Shown: positions 6,117-12,299 of the stretch, piece after piece
Layout: each line of letters begins with the position of its first letter
Position numbering within the stretch: position 1 is the first letter of the stretch
Source: a virus
Strand: one strand, 5' to 3'
DNA length: 20,183 bases
IMG/VR virus record: IMGVR_UViG_3300009774_000031
Span: 1 to 20,183 of that record
The notes under the pieces: model-generated
Databases searched by the model: none
The model's input: only the letters and a program-made list of their open reading frames with translations
Told to the model about the DNA's origin: nothing
Translations under genes and position numbers: made by a program

Positions 6117-7691
6117 ATGCCGATCGTGCAAGCGGGCACCCTGAACACCACTGCCCTCGTCGTGCCGGACCTGTACGTGCAGATCGTGCCGCCGCAGGGG
6201 TTGGTGCTGAACGGGGTGCCGACCAACGTCATCGGCGTCGTCGGCTCCGCCACCTGGGGGCCGGTGAACCAGCCCGTCACGGTGGGCACCATGGCCGACT
6301 ACGCCCGCAGCTTCGGCCCCATCCAGGCCCGGCGCTTCGACATGGGCACACCCGTCGCCACCGCCGTGCAGCAGGGCGCGCAGGCGTTCCGCTGCGTGCG
6401 CGTGACGGACGGGACGGACGCGGCGGCCAACTACGCGCTGTTCTATGCCAATGGCGGCTACCCCGTGCTGCTGACGGCGCGATACACCGGCAGCACCGGC
6501 AACGGGGTGGCGCTGGCGTTGACGCCGGGTTCGGCGGCGGGGTCCTGGCGGCTGACGCTGGGGCTGCCGGGCCAGGTGGCGGAGACGTTCGACAACCTGG
6601 CCGCGCCGACGCCTGCCGCCCTGTGGCAGAACCTGGTGAACGCCGTGAACCTCGGCACCGGGGCGCTGCGCGGGCCGAGCCAGTTGTGCGTGGCCAGCCT
6701 GGGCAGTGCCACCACGACGGCACCCGCGGTGCTGCAAGGCCAAAGCCTGCTGAACGGCACGGACGGCGCGGCCGGCGTGTCGGCGGCGCTGCTTGTGGGG
6801 CAGGACGGCCTGCCGCGCCGGGGCATGTTCGCGCTGCGCGGCCAGGGGTGCAGCCTGCTGGTGCTGGCCGATGCCGACGACCCGGGCTGGTGGCCCACCC
6901 AGGCCGGGTTTGCGGTGCAGGAGGGGCTGTATGCCATCCTGACCGGCCCCGGCGGGGACGCCATCGGCACGGCGGTCCAGGCGAAGCAGGCGGCGGGGCT
7001 GGACAGCCCGGCGGCCAAGCTGATGTTCGGCGACTGGGTGTACTGGAACGACCCCGTGGCCGGCACCATACGCCTCGTCAGCCCGCAGGGCTTCGTGGCC
7101 GGGCGGCTGGCGAACCTCAGCCCCGAGCAAAGCAGCCTCAACAAGCCGCTGTATGGCGTGGTGGGCACCCAGCGCGCGGGCGTGCCGGGCAGCGCGGCCA
7201 GCACCGGCTACAGCACGGCGGAGCTGGCGGCGCTGCTGGGCGGGGGCCTGGACGTGATCGCCAACCCGCAGCCCGGCGGCAGCTTCTGGGGCGTGCGCGG
7301 CGGGCACAACAGCAGCAGCAATGCGGCCACGAACGGGGACAACTACACGCGGCTGACCAACTACATCGCCCGCACCTTGCAGGCGGGGATGGGCCAGTAT
7401 GTCGGCCAGGTCATCAACGCCGGGCTGTTCCGCCGCATACGCAGCACGCAACTGAGCTTCCTGCAGGCGCTGCTGGGCCAGGGCATCCTGGGGACGGTGG
7501 ACGGGTCCTTGCCGTTCAGCGTGGTGTGCGACGCGAGCAACAACCCGGCGGCGCGCGTGTCGCTCGGCTACGTGCAGTCCGACGCGCAGGTGCAGTACCA
7601 GGCGATCAACGAGCGCTTCATCGTGAACCTGGAGGGCGGGCAGACCGTGCAGGTCACGCGGCAGACCTTGCCCGCCGGGCAAGTGATCTAG
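6117..7691 (+). CDS. Contractile tail sheath protein
   Basis: A 524-residue protein of the usual sheath length, three bases after the small gene, with AGGAGATC before the ATG. The N-terminus includes YVQIVPPQGLVLNGVPTNVI and GVVGSATWGPVNQPVTVGTM, the standard sheath N-terminal pattern. Later come a DGTD(A) segment and TARYTGSTGNGVALAL near residue 120. A long C-terminal region contains NYTRLTNYIARTLQAGMGQY and PGGSFWGVRGGHNSSS. The C-terminus (RFIVNLEGGQTVQVTR) would provide the strand that links neighbouring sheath subunits. The sheath polymerises around the tube and contracts on infection, driving the tube through the envelope. The following gene is the tube, as in all such phages. Confidence 0.92.
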   Translation: MPIVQAGTLNTTALVVPDLYVQIVPPQGLVLNGVPTNVIGVVGSATWGPVNQPVTVGTMADYARSFGPIQARRFDMGTPVATAVQQGAQAFRCVRVTDGTDAAANYALFYANGGYPVLLTARYTGSTGNGVALALTPGSAAGSWRLTLGLPGQVAETFDNLAAPTPAALWQNLVNAVNLGTGALRGPSQLCVASLGSATTTAPAVLQGQSLLNGTDGAAGVSAALLVGQDGLPRRGMFALRGQGCSLLVLADADDPGWWPTQAGFAVQEGLYAILTGPGGDAIGTAVQAKQAAGLDSPAAKLMFGDWVYWNDPVAGTIRLVSPQGFVAGRLANLSPEQSSLNKPLYGVVGTQRAGVPGSAASTGYSTAELAALLGGGLDVIANPQPGGSFWGVRGGHNSSSNAATNGDNYTRLTNYIARTLQAGMGQYVGQVINAGLFRRIRSTQLSFLQALLGQGILGTVDGSLPFSVVCDASNNPAARVSLGYVQSDAQVQYQAINERFIVNLEGGQTVQVTRQTLPAGQVI

Positions 7692-7704
7692 GGAGGGCCA
7701 GGCC

Positions 7705-8151
7705 ATGCCAGCAAACACATTCTCCACTGGGCGCGACTGCCAGCTTGTGGTGATCGGCCCGGCCAATGCCGGCCAGGCCGGCGCGCGCATCGACCTGACG
7801 CACGTGACCGGCTTCGAGAGCCGGCAGATGACCCACCCCGTCCGCATCGACCGGCTGGACGGCGTGCACCTGGCCGCCGAACTGCCGAAGGGCTGGGAGG
7901 GCCATTTCGACCTGGAGCGCGGCAGCCCGGCGGCGGACGACTTCATCGCCGGGATCGAGCAGGCCTGGCACACCCAGGGGCTGATCCAGGGTGCGACGCT
8001 GTATCAGTACATCAGCGAGAGCGACGGCAGCACGAGCACGTACCAGTTCGAGGCGGCGGTGTTCAAGCTGACCAACGCCGGCGCCTGGAAGGGCGACGCG
8101 CCGGTGCGCCAGCGCCTGGACTTCTTCGCCAGCCGGCGCAAGCGGATTTAG
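7705..8151 (+). CDS. Tail tube protein
   Basis: A 148-residue protein directly after the sheath gene, with a strong AGGGAGGG ribosome-binding site. Beta-rich text such as LVVIGPANAGQAGARIDLTH, TGFESRQMTHPVRIDRLDG and GWEGHFDLERGSPAADDFIA, plus a C-terminal strand pair (TYQFEAAVFKLTNAGAWKGD), fits the contractile tail tube (P2 gpFII or Mu gpM-type) fold. Length matches the family. Hexameric rings of this protein stack to form the DNA conduit inside the sheath. A truncated copy of the palindromic repeat follows six bases after the stop. Confidence 0.82.
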   Translation: MPANTFSTGRDCQLVVIGPANAGQAGARIDLTHVTGFESRQMTHPVRIDRLDGVHLAAELPKGWEGHFDLERGSPAADDFIAGIEQAWHTQGLIQGATLYQYISESDGSTSTYQFEAAVFKLTNAGAWKGDAPVRQRLDFFASRRKRI

Positions 8152-8156
8152 CTTCC

Positions 8157-8218
8157 CATCATTGCGAGCCGCTTGCGGCTCCTGGATTGCCGCGGCGCAA
8201 GCGCGCCTCGCAATGACG
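8157..8218 (+). repeat. Palindromic interspersed repeat, copy 3 (internally deleted)
   Basis: Only 62 bases long. The left arm (CATCATTGCGAGCCGCTTGC) joins the right arm (CTGGATTGCC...CTCGCAATGACG) without the centre, so this copy has lost about 37 bases. It starts six bases after the tube stop and ends 22 bases before the ATG at 8241. Confidence 0.88.
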
Positions 8219-8240
8219 GTCCCTTGTTGAAAGGACCCCC

Positions 8241-8552
8241 ATGGACACCCCATCCGACCGCATCATCGCCGAGGCTGGCCGCCCGTTGCAGGCCACCGAC
8301 GCCGCAGGCCGCGTGCTGGAGGTGCGCCGGCCCGGCGCGCTGGACCGGCTGCGGCTGTTCAAGGCGCTCGGCCCCGCGCTGTCGGCCAACGACCGCTATG
8401 TCGGCTATGCCATGCTCGCCTATTGCGTGCAGGCCATCGACGGGGTGCCGGTGCCGGTGGCCGCCACCGAGGCGCAGGTTGAGGCGCTGGTGGCGCGGCT
8501 CGGCGATGCCGGGCTGGCGGCGGTTGGCGAGGCGTTGTCCGACCCAAACTGA
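8241..8552 (+). CDS. Tail assembly chaperone, first frame (gpE-like)
   Basis: A 103-residue protein beginning at the ATG at 8241 with AAAGGA just upstream. It has a short beta-rich N-terminus (GRVLEVRRPGALDRLRLFKA), a middle helix (ANDRYVGYAMLAYCVQAIDG) and a C-terminal helix with EAQVEALVARLGDAGLAAVG. Size, position between tube and tape-measure genes, and the LDRLRLFKALG text match phage tail assembly chaperones of the P2 gpE / Mu gp41 type. These proteins keep the tape measure protein soluble while the tube polymerises on it. The gene ends in a canonical slippery heptamer immediately before the stop, so a fraction of ribosomes should shift into the next frame and make a longer protein of 173 residues. 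Confidence 0.78.
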   Translation: MDTPSDRIIAEAGRPLQATDAAGRVLEVRRPGALDRLRLFKALGPALSANDRYVGYAMLAYCVQAIDGVPVPVAATEAQVEALVARLGDAGLAAVGEALSDPN

Positions 8553-8585
8553 TGCGCGCCGCCGGGGCGCCCGACCCGGCGGCGC
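8543..8585 (+). promoter_or_regulatory. Programmed -1 ribosomal frameshift signal
   Basis: The heptamer C CCA AAC occupies 8543-8549 in the zero frame, followed immediately by the TGA stop at 8550-8552. It fits X XXY YYZ exactly: both tRNAs can re-pair as CCC and AAA after slipping back one base. Six bases further on lies a perfect 11-bp GC stem, GCGCCGCCGGG (8556-8566) pairing with CCCGGCGGCGC (8575-8585) around an 8-base loop. Slippery site, spacer and stem match the textbook arrangement. Slipping leads to CTG (8549) then ATG (8552), entering the second chaperone frame without any intervening stop. Confidence 0.85.
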
Positions 8586-8761
8586 TGCGTGGCCTGGTGG
8601 GGCAGGCGGACCTGGTGGACTGCCTGTTCCTGGTCCGCAACGGGGTACCGCTGGATGTGGCGTTCAGCCTTGAGGCGCAGGAGCGGATGGCATGGGTGAT
8701 CGTGATCGGCCAGATGGACGGGCTGGTGTGGGACTGGGCGGCGATGGCGTGGACGGGGTAG
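8552..8761 (+). CDS. Tail assembly chaperone, frameshift extension (gpE'-like)
   Basis: A 69-residue reading frame (70 when entered by frameshift at 8549) in the -1 frame relative to the first chaperone. It contains AALRGLVGQADLVDCLFLVR, GVPLDVAFSLEAQERMAWVI and a Trp-rich end (WDWAAMAWTG). Known chaperone extensions of P2 (E+E'), lambda (G+T) and Mu-like phages bear similar Leu/Trp-rich helical tails that contact the tape measure. The ATG at 8552 overlaps the previous stop (TGATG), so independent initiation is possible, but no ribosome-binding site is evident and the frameshift signal gives the better explanation. Expected outcome: abundant 103-residue protein and minor 173-residue fusion. 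Confidence 0.75.
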   Translation: MRAAGAPDPAALRGLVGQADLVDCLFLVRNGVPLDVAFSLEAQERMAWVIVIGQMDGLVWDWAAMAWTG

Positions 8762-8868
8762 CGGCGTATGGCGCCGACACCCTGGTGCTGCGGATCGAGC
8801 AGCTTCCCACGCCGCCCCGCCCCGCCCCATGCATGAGCCGATTGCGACCCAGAGAGGACCCGCGATGA
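8692..8868 (+). CDS. Small overlapping reading frame of uncertain reality
   Basis: A 58-residue frame from the ATG at 8692 that overlaps the chaperone extension and fills the otherwise empty 103-base gap before 8865. Its stop overlaps the next start (ATGATC). It reads GVAAYGADTLVLRIEQLP in its middle, which looks protein-like, then becomes Pro/Arg-rich. No ribosome-binding site stands out. It may be a true small protein coupled to the next gene, or chance in GC-rich DNA. Confidence 0.25.
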   Translation: MGDRDRPDGRAGVGLGGDGVDGVAAYGADTLVLRIEQLPTPPRPAPCMSRLRPREDPR

Positions 8869-9839
8869 TCGACGCCTACGAGATCGGCATCAACCTGGCC
8901 TTGCAGGACGGCGTGAGCGCCGGGCTGGAGGTCATCATCCGCGAGCTGTCCGCGCTGGACGCCGCCGTGGCCGCCAGCGCGTCGCGCTTGCAGGCGTTCA
9001 TGGGGCAGGCCCAGGCCGCCGCGGCTGTGGCGGCGCGCACGGCGGGGCCGGTTGCTGTGGCGGCACCGGCGGCGGAAGCCGCCGTGCCGCCTGCGCTGCC
9101 CGGGCTACGCGCCGCCGAAGCGCCTGCTGCGCCTGGTGTTGCCGCGGCGCCCGCGCCCGCCGCACCGGCCAGCATCCCGCCAGTGCGCGTGGCCGCTGCC
9201 GCACCTGCATTGCCGCCCGCCGTGCTGCCCATGCCGCGCGCCGATGCCGCCGCGCCGGCCCCTGCCACGCCGGGCCTGGTCCAGGCCGCACCCGCGCCGC
9301 CTGCCGGGCCGCCATCTGCTGCCCCGGCTCCAGCCCAGGTGGTTCGTATCGCCGCCGCCCCCCCGGCCAGCCCGGCAGCGTCCGTGCCACCCCGGGCGCC
9401 GCCCTCCACCGCCCGCCCGGCCGCGCCGCGCGTCGAGGTCGCGATGCTGCTGCCCCAGCCTGCGCCCAGCCCGGCAGCGCCAGTCCCCGCCGCCCCGATG
9501 CCGCCGGCGCCAACCGCCCCGCTGCCCACCGCGCCGCCCACAGCAATCCGCGCCGCCATGCCGCCCCTGCTGCCCCGCCTTCCGCCCGCTGCGCCCATGG
9601 TTCCCGTCGCGCCCACGCCCGCCATGCCCGCCGCCGCCCCCTTCGCCGCCCGCCCCGCCGCCCCGCCGCCCCCGACACAGGACGGCGGGCAGCGCGGTGG
9701 CGACGTGGTGCTGGACGGCCGCCTCGTGGGCCATTGGCTCGCCGACCGCATGGGCCGCGACGCCGCCCGGCCAGGTGCCGGCACCACCGGCTTCGACCCC
9801 CGCCAGTCCCCGGCCTGGACGCCCGCCGGGTCACAATAG
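8865..9839 (+). CDS. Pro/Ala-rich protein in the tape-measure position
   Basis: Starts at the ATG at 8865, after a strong AGAGAGGA (8851-8858); an ATG at 8829 has no such signal. The 324-residue protein has an ordered N-terminal part (YEIGINLALQDGVSAGLEVI, then a helix DAAVAASASRLQAFMGQAQA). Residues 57-280 are almost wholly Ala, Pro, Val and Met in low-complexity repeats. The compact C-terminus contains VVLDGRLVGHWLADRMGRDA and DPRQSPAW. Contractile phages encode the tape measure protein right after the chaperones, and no other candidate exists here. The DGRxVGxWLAxxM ending is familiar from proteins in this position of alphaproteobacterial prophages. It lacks the long coiled coils and membrane helices of typical tape measures and is very short for that role. 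The function is inferred from position. Confidence 0.6.
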   Translation: MIDAYEIGINLALQDGVSAGLEVIIRELSALDAAVAASASRLQAFMGQAQAAAAVAARTAGPVAVAAPAAEAAVPPALPGLRAAEAPAAPGVAAAPAPAAPASIPPVRVAAAAPALPPAVLPMPRADAAAPAPATPGLVQAAPAPPAGPPSAAPAPAQVVRIAAAPPASPAASVPPRAPPSTARPAAPRVEVAMLLPQPAPSPAAPVPAAPMPPAPTAPLPTAPPTAIRAAMPPLLPRLPPAAPMVPVAPTPAMPAAAPFAARPAAPPPPTQDGGQRGGDVVLDGRLVGHWLADRMGRDAARPGAGTTGFDPRQSPAWTPAGSQ

Positions 9840-9843
9840 AAAC

Positions 9844-9942
9844 CGTCATTGCGAGCCGCTTGCGGCGCGGCAATCCAGGGGCGGCCAGGACCGCGCTTCC
9901 GGCCCCTGGATTGCCACGGCGCAAGCGCGCCTCGCAATGACG
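9844..9942 (+). repeat. Palindromic interspersed repeat, copy 4
   Basis: Begins CGTCATTGCGAGCCGCTTGC and ends CGCCTCGCAATGACG, with the inner pair AATCCAGGGGC / GCCCCTGGATT. It begins four bases after the stop of the Pro/Ala-rich gene and is followed by 43 bases with an AAGGAG site before the next ATG. Confidence 0.92.
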
Positions 9943-9985
9943 GGTGATGGACCGCCGCCGCGTCCACCCACCCAAGGAGCACCCC

Positions 9986-10534
9986 ATGCTCACCCTCGGC
10001 CCCATCCTGTTCCAGTCCTTCGAGGTCCCGCAAAGCATCACCCTCGGCGGCCGCCAGCGCCTGGCCGTGCACCAGTTGCCGGGCGGCGCGCGCGTCGTGG
10101 ACGCCATGGGCGCCGACGATGCGGAGCTGGCGTGGTCCGGCATCCTGTCCGGCCCGGACGCCGCCAGCCGCGCGCGCGCGCTGGACCGGCTGCGCCGCGG
10201 CGGCCTGGCCTGGCCGCTGGCGTGGGACGGCTGGCGCTACACCGCCATCGTCTCCCGCTTCGAGGCCGACAGCACCAACCCCTGGTGGCTGCCCTACCGC
10301 ATCTCGGCGTGCGTGCTGGCCGAGGGCGACCTGGCGGCGCCGGAGCTGCTGCCGCTGGCGCCCACGGCGGAGGAAACCGTGGCCTTGGGCGCCGGGCCGG
10401 GGCTGGAGGACCGCTTGGCCGCTGCCGGCGCCGGGCTGGGTGCGCCGGACCTGGCGGGCGTGCTGGCCGCCGCCGGGCTGGCCGCACGGCTGGCCACCGC
10501 CCGCGCCTTCACCAATGCCCTGGGGGCCGCATGA
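9986..10534 (+). CDS. Baseplate hub-associated protein preceding gpX (putative)
   Basis: A 182-residue protein starting at the ATG at 9986 with a strong AAGGAG site (9974-9979); the frame is open further upstream without a signal. Features are LGPILFQSFEVPQSITLGGR, LAVHQLPGGARVVDAMGADD, AELAWSGILSGPDAASRARA, DGWRYTAIVSRFEADSTN and ISACVLAE, followed by an Ala/Gly/Leu-rich helical C-terminus. The 'GxxxW.G.L.G..A..RA..LD.L' segment resembles proteins that sit between the tape measure and the LysM/gpX gene in Mu-like and P2-like phages, including DNA-circularisation N-terminal-type proteins. It probably joins tape measure and baseplate hub. Its stop overlaps the next start (ATGA). Confidence 0.6.
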   Translation: MLTLGPILFQSFEVPQSITLGGRQRLAVHQLPGGARVVDAMGADDAELAWSGILSGPDAASRARALDRLRRGGLAWPLAWDGWRYTAIVSRFEADSTNPWWLPYRISACVLAEGDLAAPELLPLAPTAEETVALGAGPGLEDRLAAAGAGLGAPDLAGVLAAAGLAARLATARAFTNALGAA

Positions 10535-10713
10535 GGATCATCACGATGGCCGGCGGGGACCTGTTCCGCCTGGCGCTGGAGCAGCTTGGCGACGCCACCC
10601 AATGGAACCGCATCGCCGCCCTGAACGGCCTGGACGACCCGGTGCTGGACGGCTTGCAAACCCTGCGCCTGCCGGAGCGCGACACCAGCGCAGGGGGTGG
10701 CTTTGGAGCTTAG
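10531..10713 (+). CDS. LysM-like tail protein X (gpX)
   Basis: A 60-residue protein translationally coupled by an ATGA overlap to the preceding gene. It reads as a single LysM-type module: GGDLFRLALEQLGDATQWNR, then IAALNGLDDPVL, and GLQTLRLPE. This matches the short tail protein X of P2-like phages, which lies between tape measure and gpD and helps assemble the baseplate hub. The LysM fold may let it bind glycan or act as a connector. Length is close to the family's 60-70 residues. Confidence 0.8.
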   Translation: MRIITMAGGDLFRLALEQLGDATQWNRIAALNGLDDPVLDGLQTLRLPERDTSAGGGFGA

Positions 10714-11665
10714 GCAACCCCGGCTCCGCATCCTGGCGGACGGCGCCGCGCTGCCCGGCGCCCTGTCCGCCGACATCAGCACCAACAACCACCTCGCTGC
10801 CGACCGCTTCCGACTGCGCCTGGCCGCCCGCGGCCTGGATCCGGCGGCGCTGGCCGGGCGGCTGGACATCCAGGTCGGGCTGGACGGCGGCTGGACCAGC
10901 CTGCTGCTCGGCATCGCCGACAGCCTGCACCTGGACCCGATCCGCGGCACCCTGGACGTGGAGGGCCGCGACCTGTCCGCCGCGCTGGTGGAGGCCCGGA
11001 CGGACGAGACGTTCGCCAACCGCACCAGCAGCGAGGTCGCCACCGCCTTCGCCGCCCGGCACGGCCTGGATGCGGACGTGACCACGACCAGCACGCCCAT
11101 CGGCCGCCTGTATGGCAACGAGCGGGACAGGCTGACGGTGGGCCACGCCCGTGCGGCCACGGAATGGGATCTGCTGGCGGCCCTAGCCGGGCAGGAGGGG
11201 TTCGACCTGTTCATGGACGGCCCCCGCCTGCACTTCGGCCCGCCGTCCACCGACGCCCCGGTGCCGCTGCCAGTCGGCGGCTGCGTGGCGCTGGAAGTGG
11301 AGCACTGCCTGGCCCTGGCGGACCTGCGCGTGCAGGTGCGGAGCTGGGGCAGCCGGGGCGCGTCGGCGGTGGAGGCGTCCGCCGGGTCGGGCGCGCGCCT
11401 GCACGGCCTGGTGCGCCCGAACCTATCGGCGGACGAGGCGCAACGCCTGGCCGACCGGACGCTGGCCGACCTGCGCCGCCACGAATGGGCCGCGCACGTG
11501 ACGATGCCCGGCGAGTTGTCCTTGACCGCGCGCAGCCGGGTGGCGCTGCAAGGCGCGGGCGCCGGGTGGGACCGGGTGCTGGCGGTGTCGGACATCAGCC
11601 GGCACCTGGATGCGCGTCGCGGCTTCTCGCAACGTGTCACGCTACAGGGGTTGGCCGATGGATAA
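10697..11665 (+). CDS. Baseplate hub protein gpD (late control protein D family)
   Basis: A 322-residue protein initiated at GTG 10697, overlapping the gpX gene by 17 bases with a G-rich tract just upstream; TTG at 10703 is an alternative. Supporting features are LRILADGAALPGALSADIST, a beta-rich N-terminal half with VQVGLDGGW-like text, VEGRDLSAALVEARTDETFA, SEVATAFAARHGLDADVTTT and EWDLLAALAGQEGFDLFMDG. The YGNERDRL and 'AxExDLLxxLAxxEGFxLxxxG' patterns are characteristic of gpD and VgrG-N-type hub proteins. A trimer forms the baseplate hub connecting tube and spike. It overlaps the next gene by eight bases. Confidence 0.82.
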   Translation: MALELRQPRLRILADGAALPGALSADISTNNHLAADRFRLRLAARGLDPAALAGRLDIQVGLDGGWTSLLLGIADSLHLDPIRGTLDVEGRDLSAALVEARTDETFANRTSSEVATAFAARHGLDADVTTTSTPIGRLYGNERDRLTVGHARAATEWDLLAALAGQEGFDLFMDGPRLHFGPPSTDAPVPLPVGGCVALEVEHCLALADLRVQVRSWGSRGASAVEASAGSGARLHGLVRPNLSADEAQRLADRTLADLRRHEWAAHVTMPGELSLTARSRVALQGAGAGWDRVLAVSDISRHLDARRGFSQRVTLQGLADG

Positions 11666-12173
11666 GCTGATCAACGCCATCAAGGGCCACACCGCGGCGC
11701 AGGACGCCGCCGCCGGGCAGCCGCGGTTCGGGGTTGTCACGTCCGTCGATCCGCAGGCCGGCACGGCGCGGGTGCAGTTGCAGCCGGAGGGCGTGCTGAC
11801 GGGCTGGCTGCCGCTGCTCAGCCCCTGGGTAGGCGCAGGCTGGGGCCTGAGCTGCCCGCCGTCGCCGGGCGACCAGGTGCTGGTATTGGCGCAGGAGGGC
11901 GACGCCGAGCACGGCGTGATCGCCGGCCGCGCGTGGAGCAGCAAGGCCCAGGCGCCGGCCGCCCCGGTGGGGGAGCTGTGGCTGACGCACAAAAGCGGCT
12001 CCTGGCTGCGCCTGCTGAACGACGGCACGGTGTCGGTGCGGGGCGACCTGCACGTCGATGGCGACGTGTATGACCGCACGGGGTCACTGGACCGGCTGCG
12101 CGGGCGCTACAACGCGCACACCCACGCGGACCCGCAGGGCGGCAAGACCTTGGCGGCGGTGCCGCAGGATTAG
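11658..12173 (+). CDS. Baseplate assembly protein V (membrane-piercing spike)
   Basis: A 171-residue protein starting at the ATG at 11658. An OB-fold-like N-terminal domain contains FGVVTSVDPQAGTARVQLQP, WLPLLSPWVGAGWGLSCPPS and GDQVLVLAQEGDAEHGVIAG, the hallmark of Phage_base_V proteins. Next comes a beta-repeat tail (LHVDGDVYDRTGSL) and YNAHTHADPQGG near the end, where the His-x-His pair matches the metal-coordinating tip of P2 gpV spikes. The trimer forms the cell-puncturing needle. It is normally followed immediately by gpW; here the two are separated by about 2.76 kb of cargo. Confidence 0.85.
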   Translation: MDKLINAIKGHTAAQDAAAGQPRFGVVTSVDPQAGTARVQLQPEGVLTGWLPLLSPWVGAGWGLSCPPSPGDQVLVLAQEGDAEHGVIAGRAWSSKAQAPAAPVGELWLTHKSGSWLRLLNDGTVSVRGDLHVDGDVYDRTGSLDRLRGRYNAHTHADPQGGKTLAAVPQD

Positions 12174-12299
12174 GGGTAGCCTGCCAACCTGCCATTCCAT
12201 AGCAACTACTGTGACAGGAACAATTTCCGCTAATAGGCTCTAGTAGGAGACCGTCGTCCGTGTCATGCGGATGGTTCATGTCTGTTGAGTGCTTGCCTG
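12174..12299 (+). promoter_or_regulatory. AT-richer leader of the cargo island, possible promoter (weak)
   Basis: GC content falls abruptly after the gpV stop. GTGACA at 12211-12216 differs from a -35 box at one position. It is followed 17 bases later by TAGGCT (12234-12239), and alternatively TAATAG begins at 12231 with 14-base spacing. Neither is a strong -10 box. The symmetrical GGAACAATTTCC (12217-12228) between them could be an operator half-site pair. A seven-codon frame from the ATG at 12265 ends at 12288, just before the next gene. An independent promoter for the island is plausible but unproven. Confidence 0.22.

Noticed and set aside
5916-7973. 685-codon open frame on the minus strand
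   Set aside because: It is the antisense shadow of the sheath and tube genes. GC-rich codon bias keeps stops rare in this frame, and the product is low-complexity and His/Arg/Gln-rich without any family-like segment.
8876-10143. Two long minus-strand frames rich in Gly, Ala and Arg
   Set aside because: Mirror of the Pro/Ala-rich plus-strand gene, whose start has a strong ribosome-binding site and whose ends look like ordered protein.
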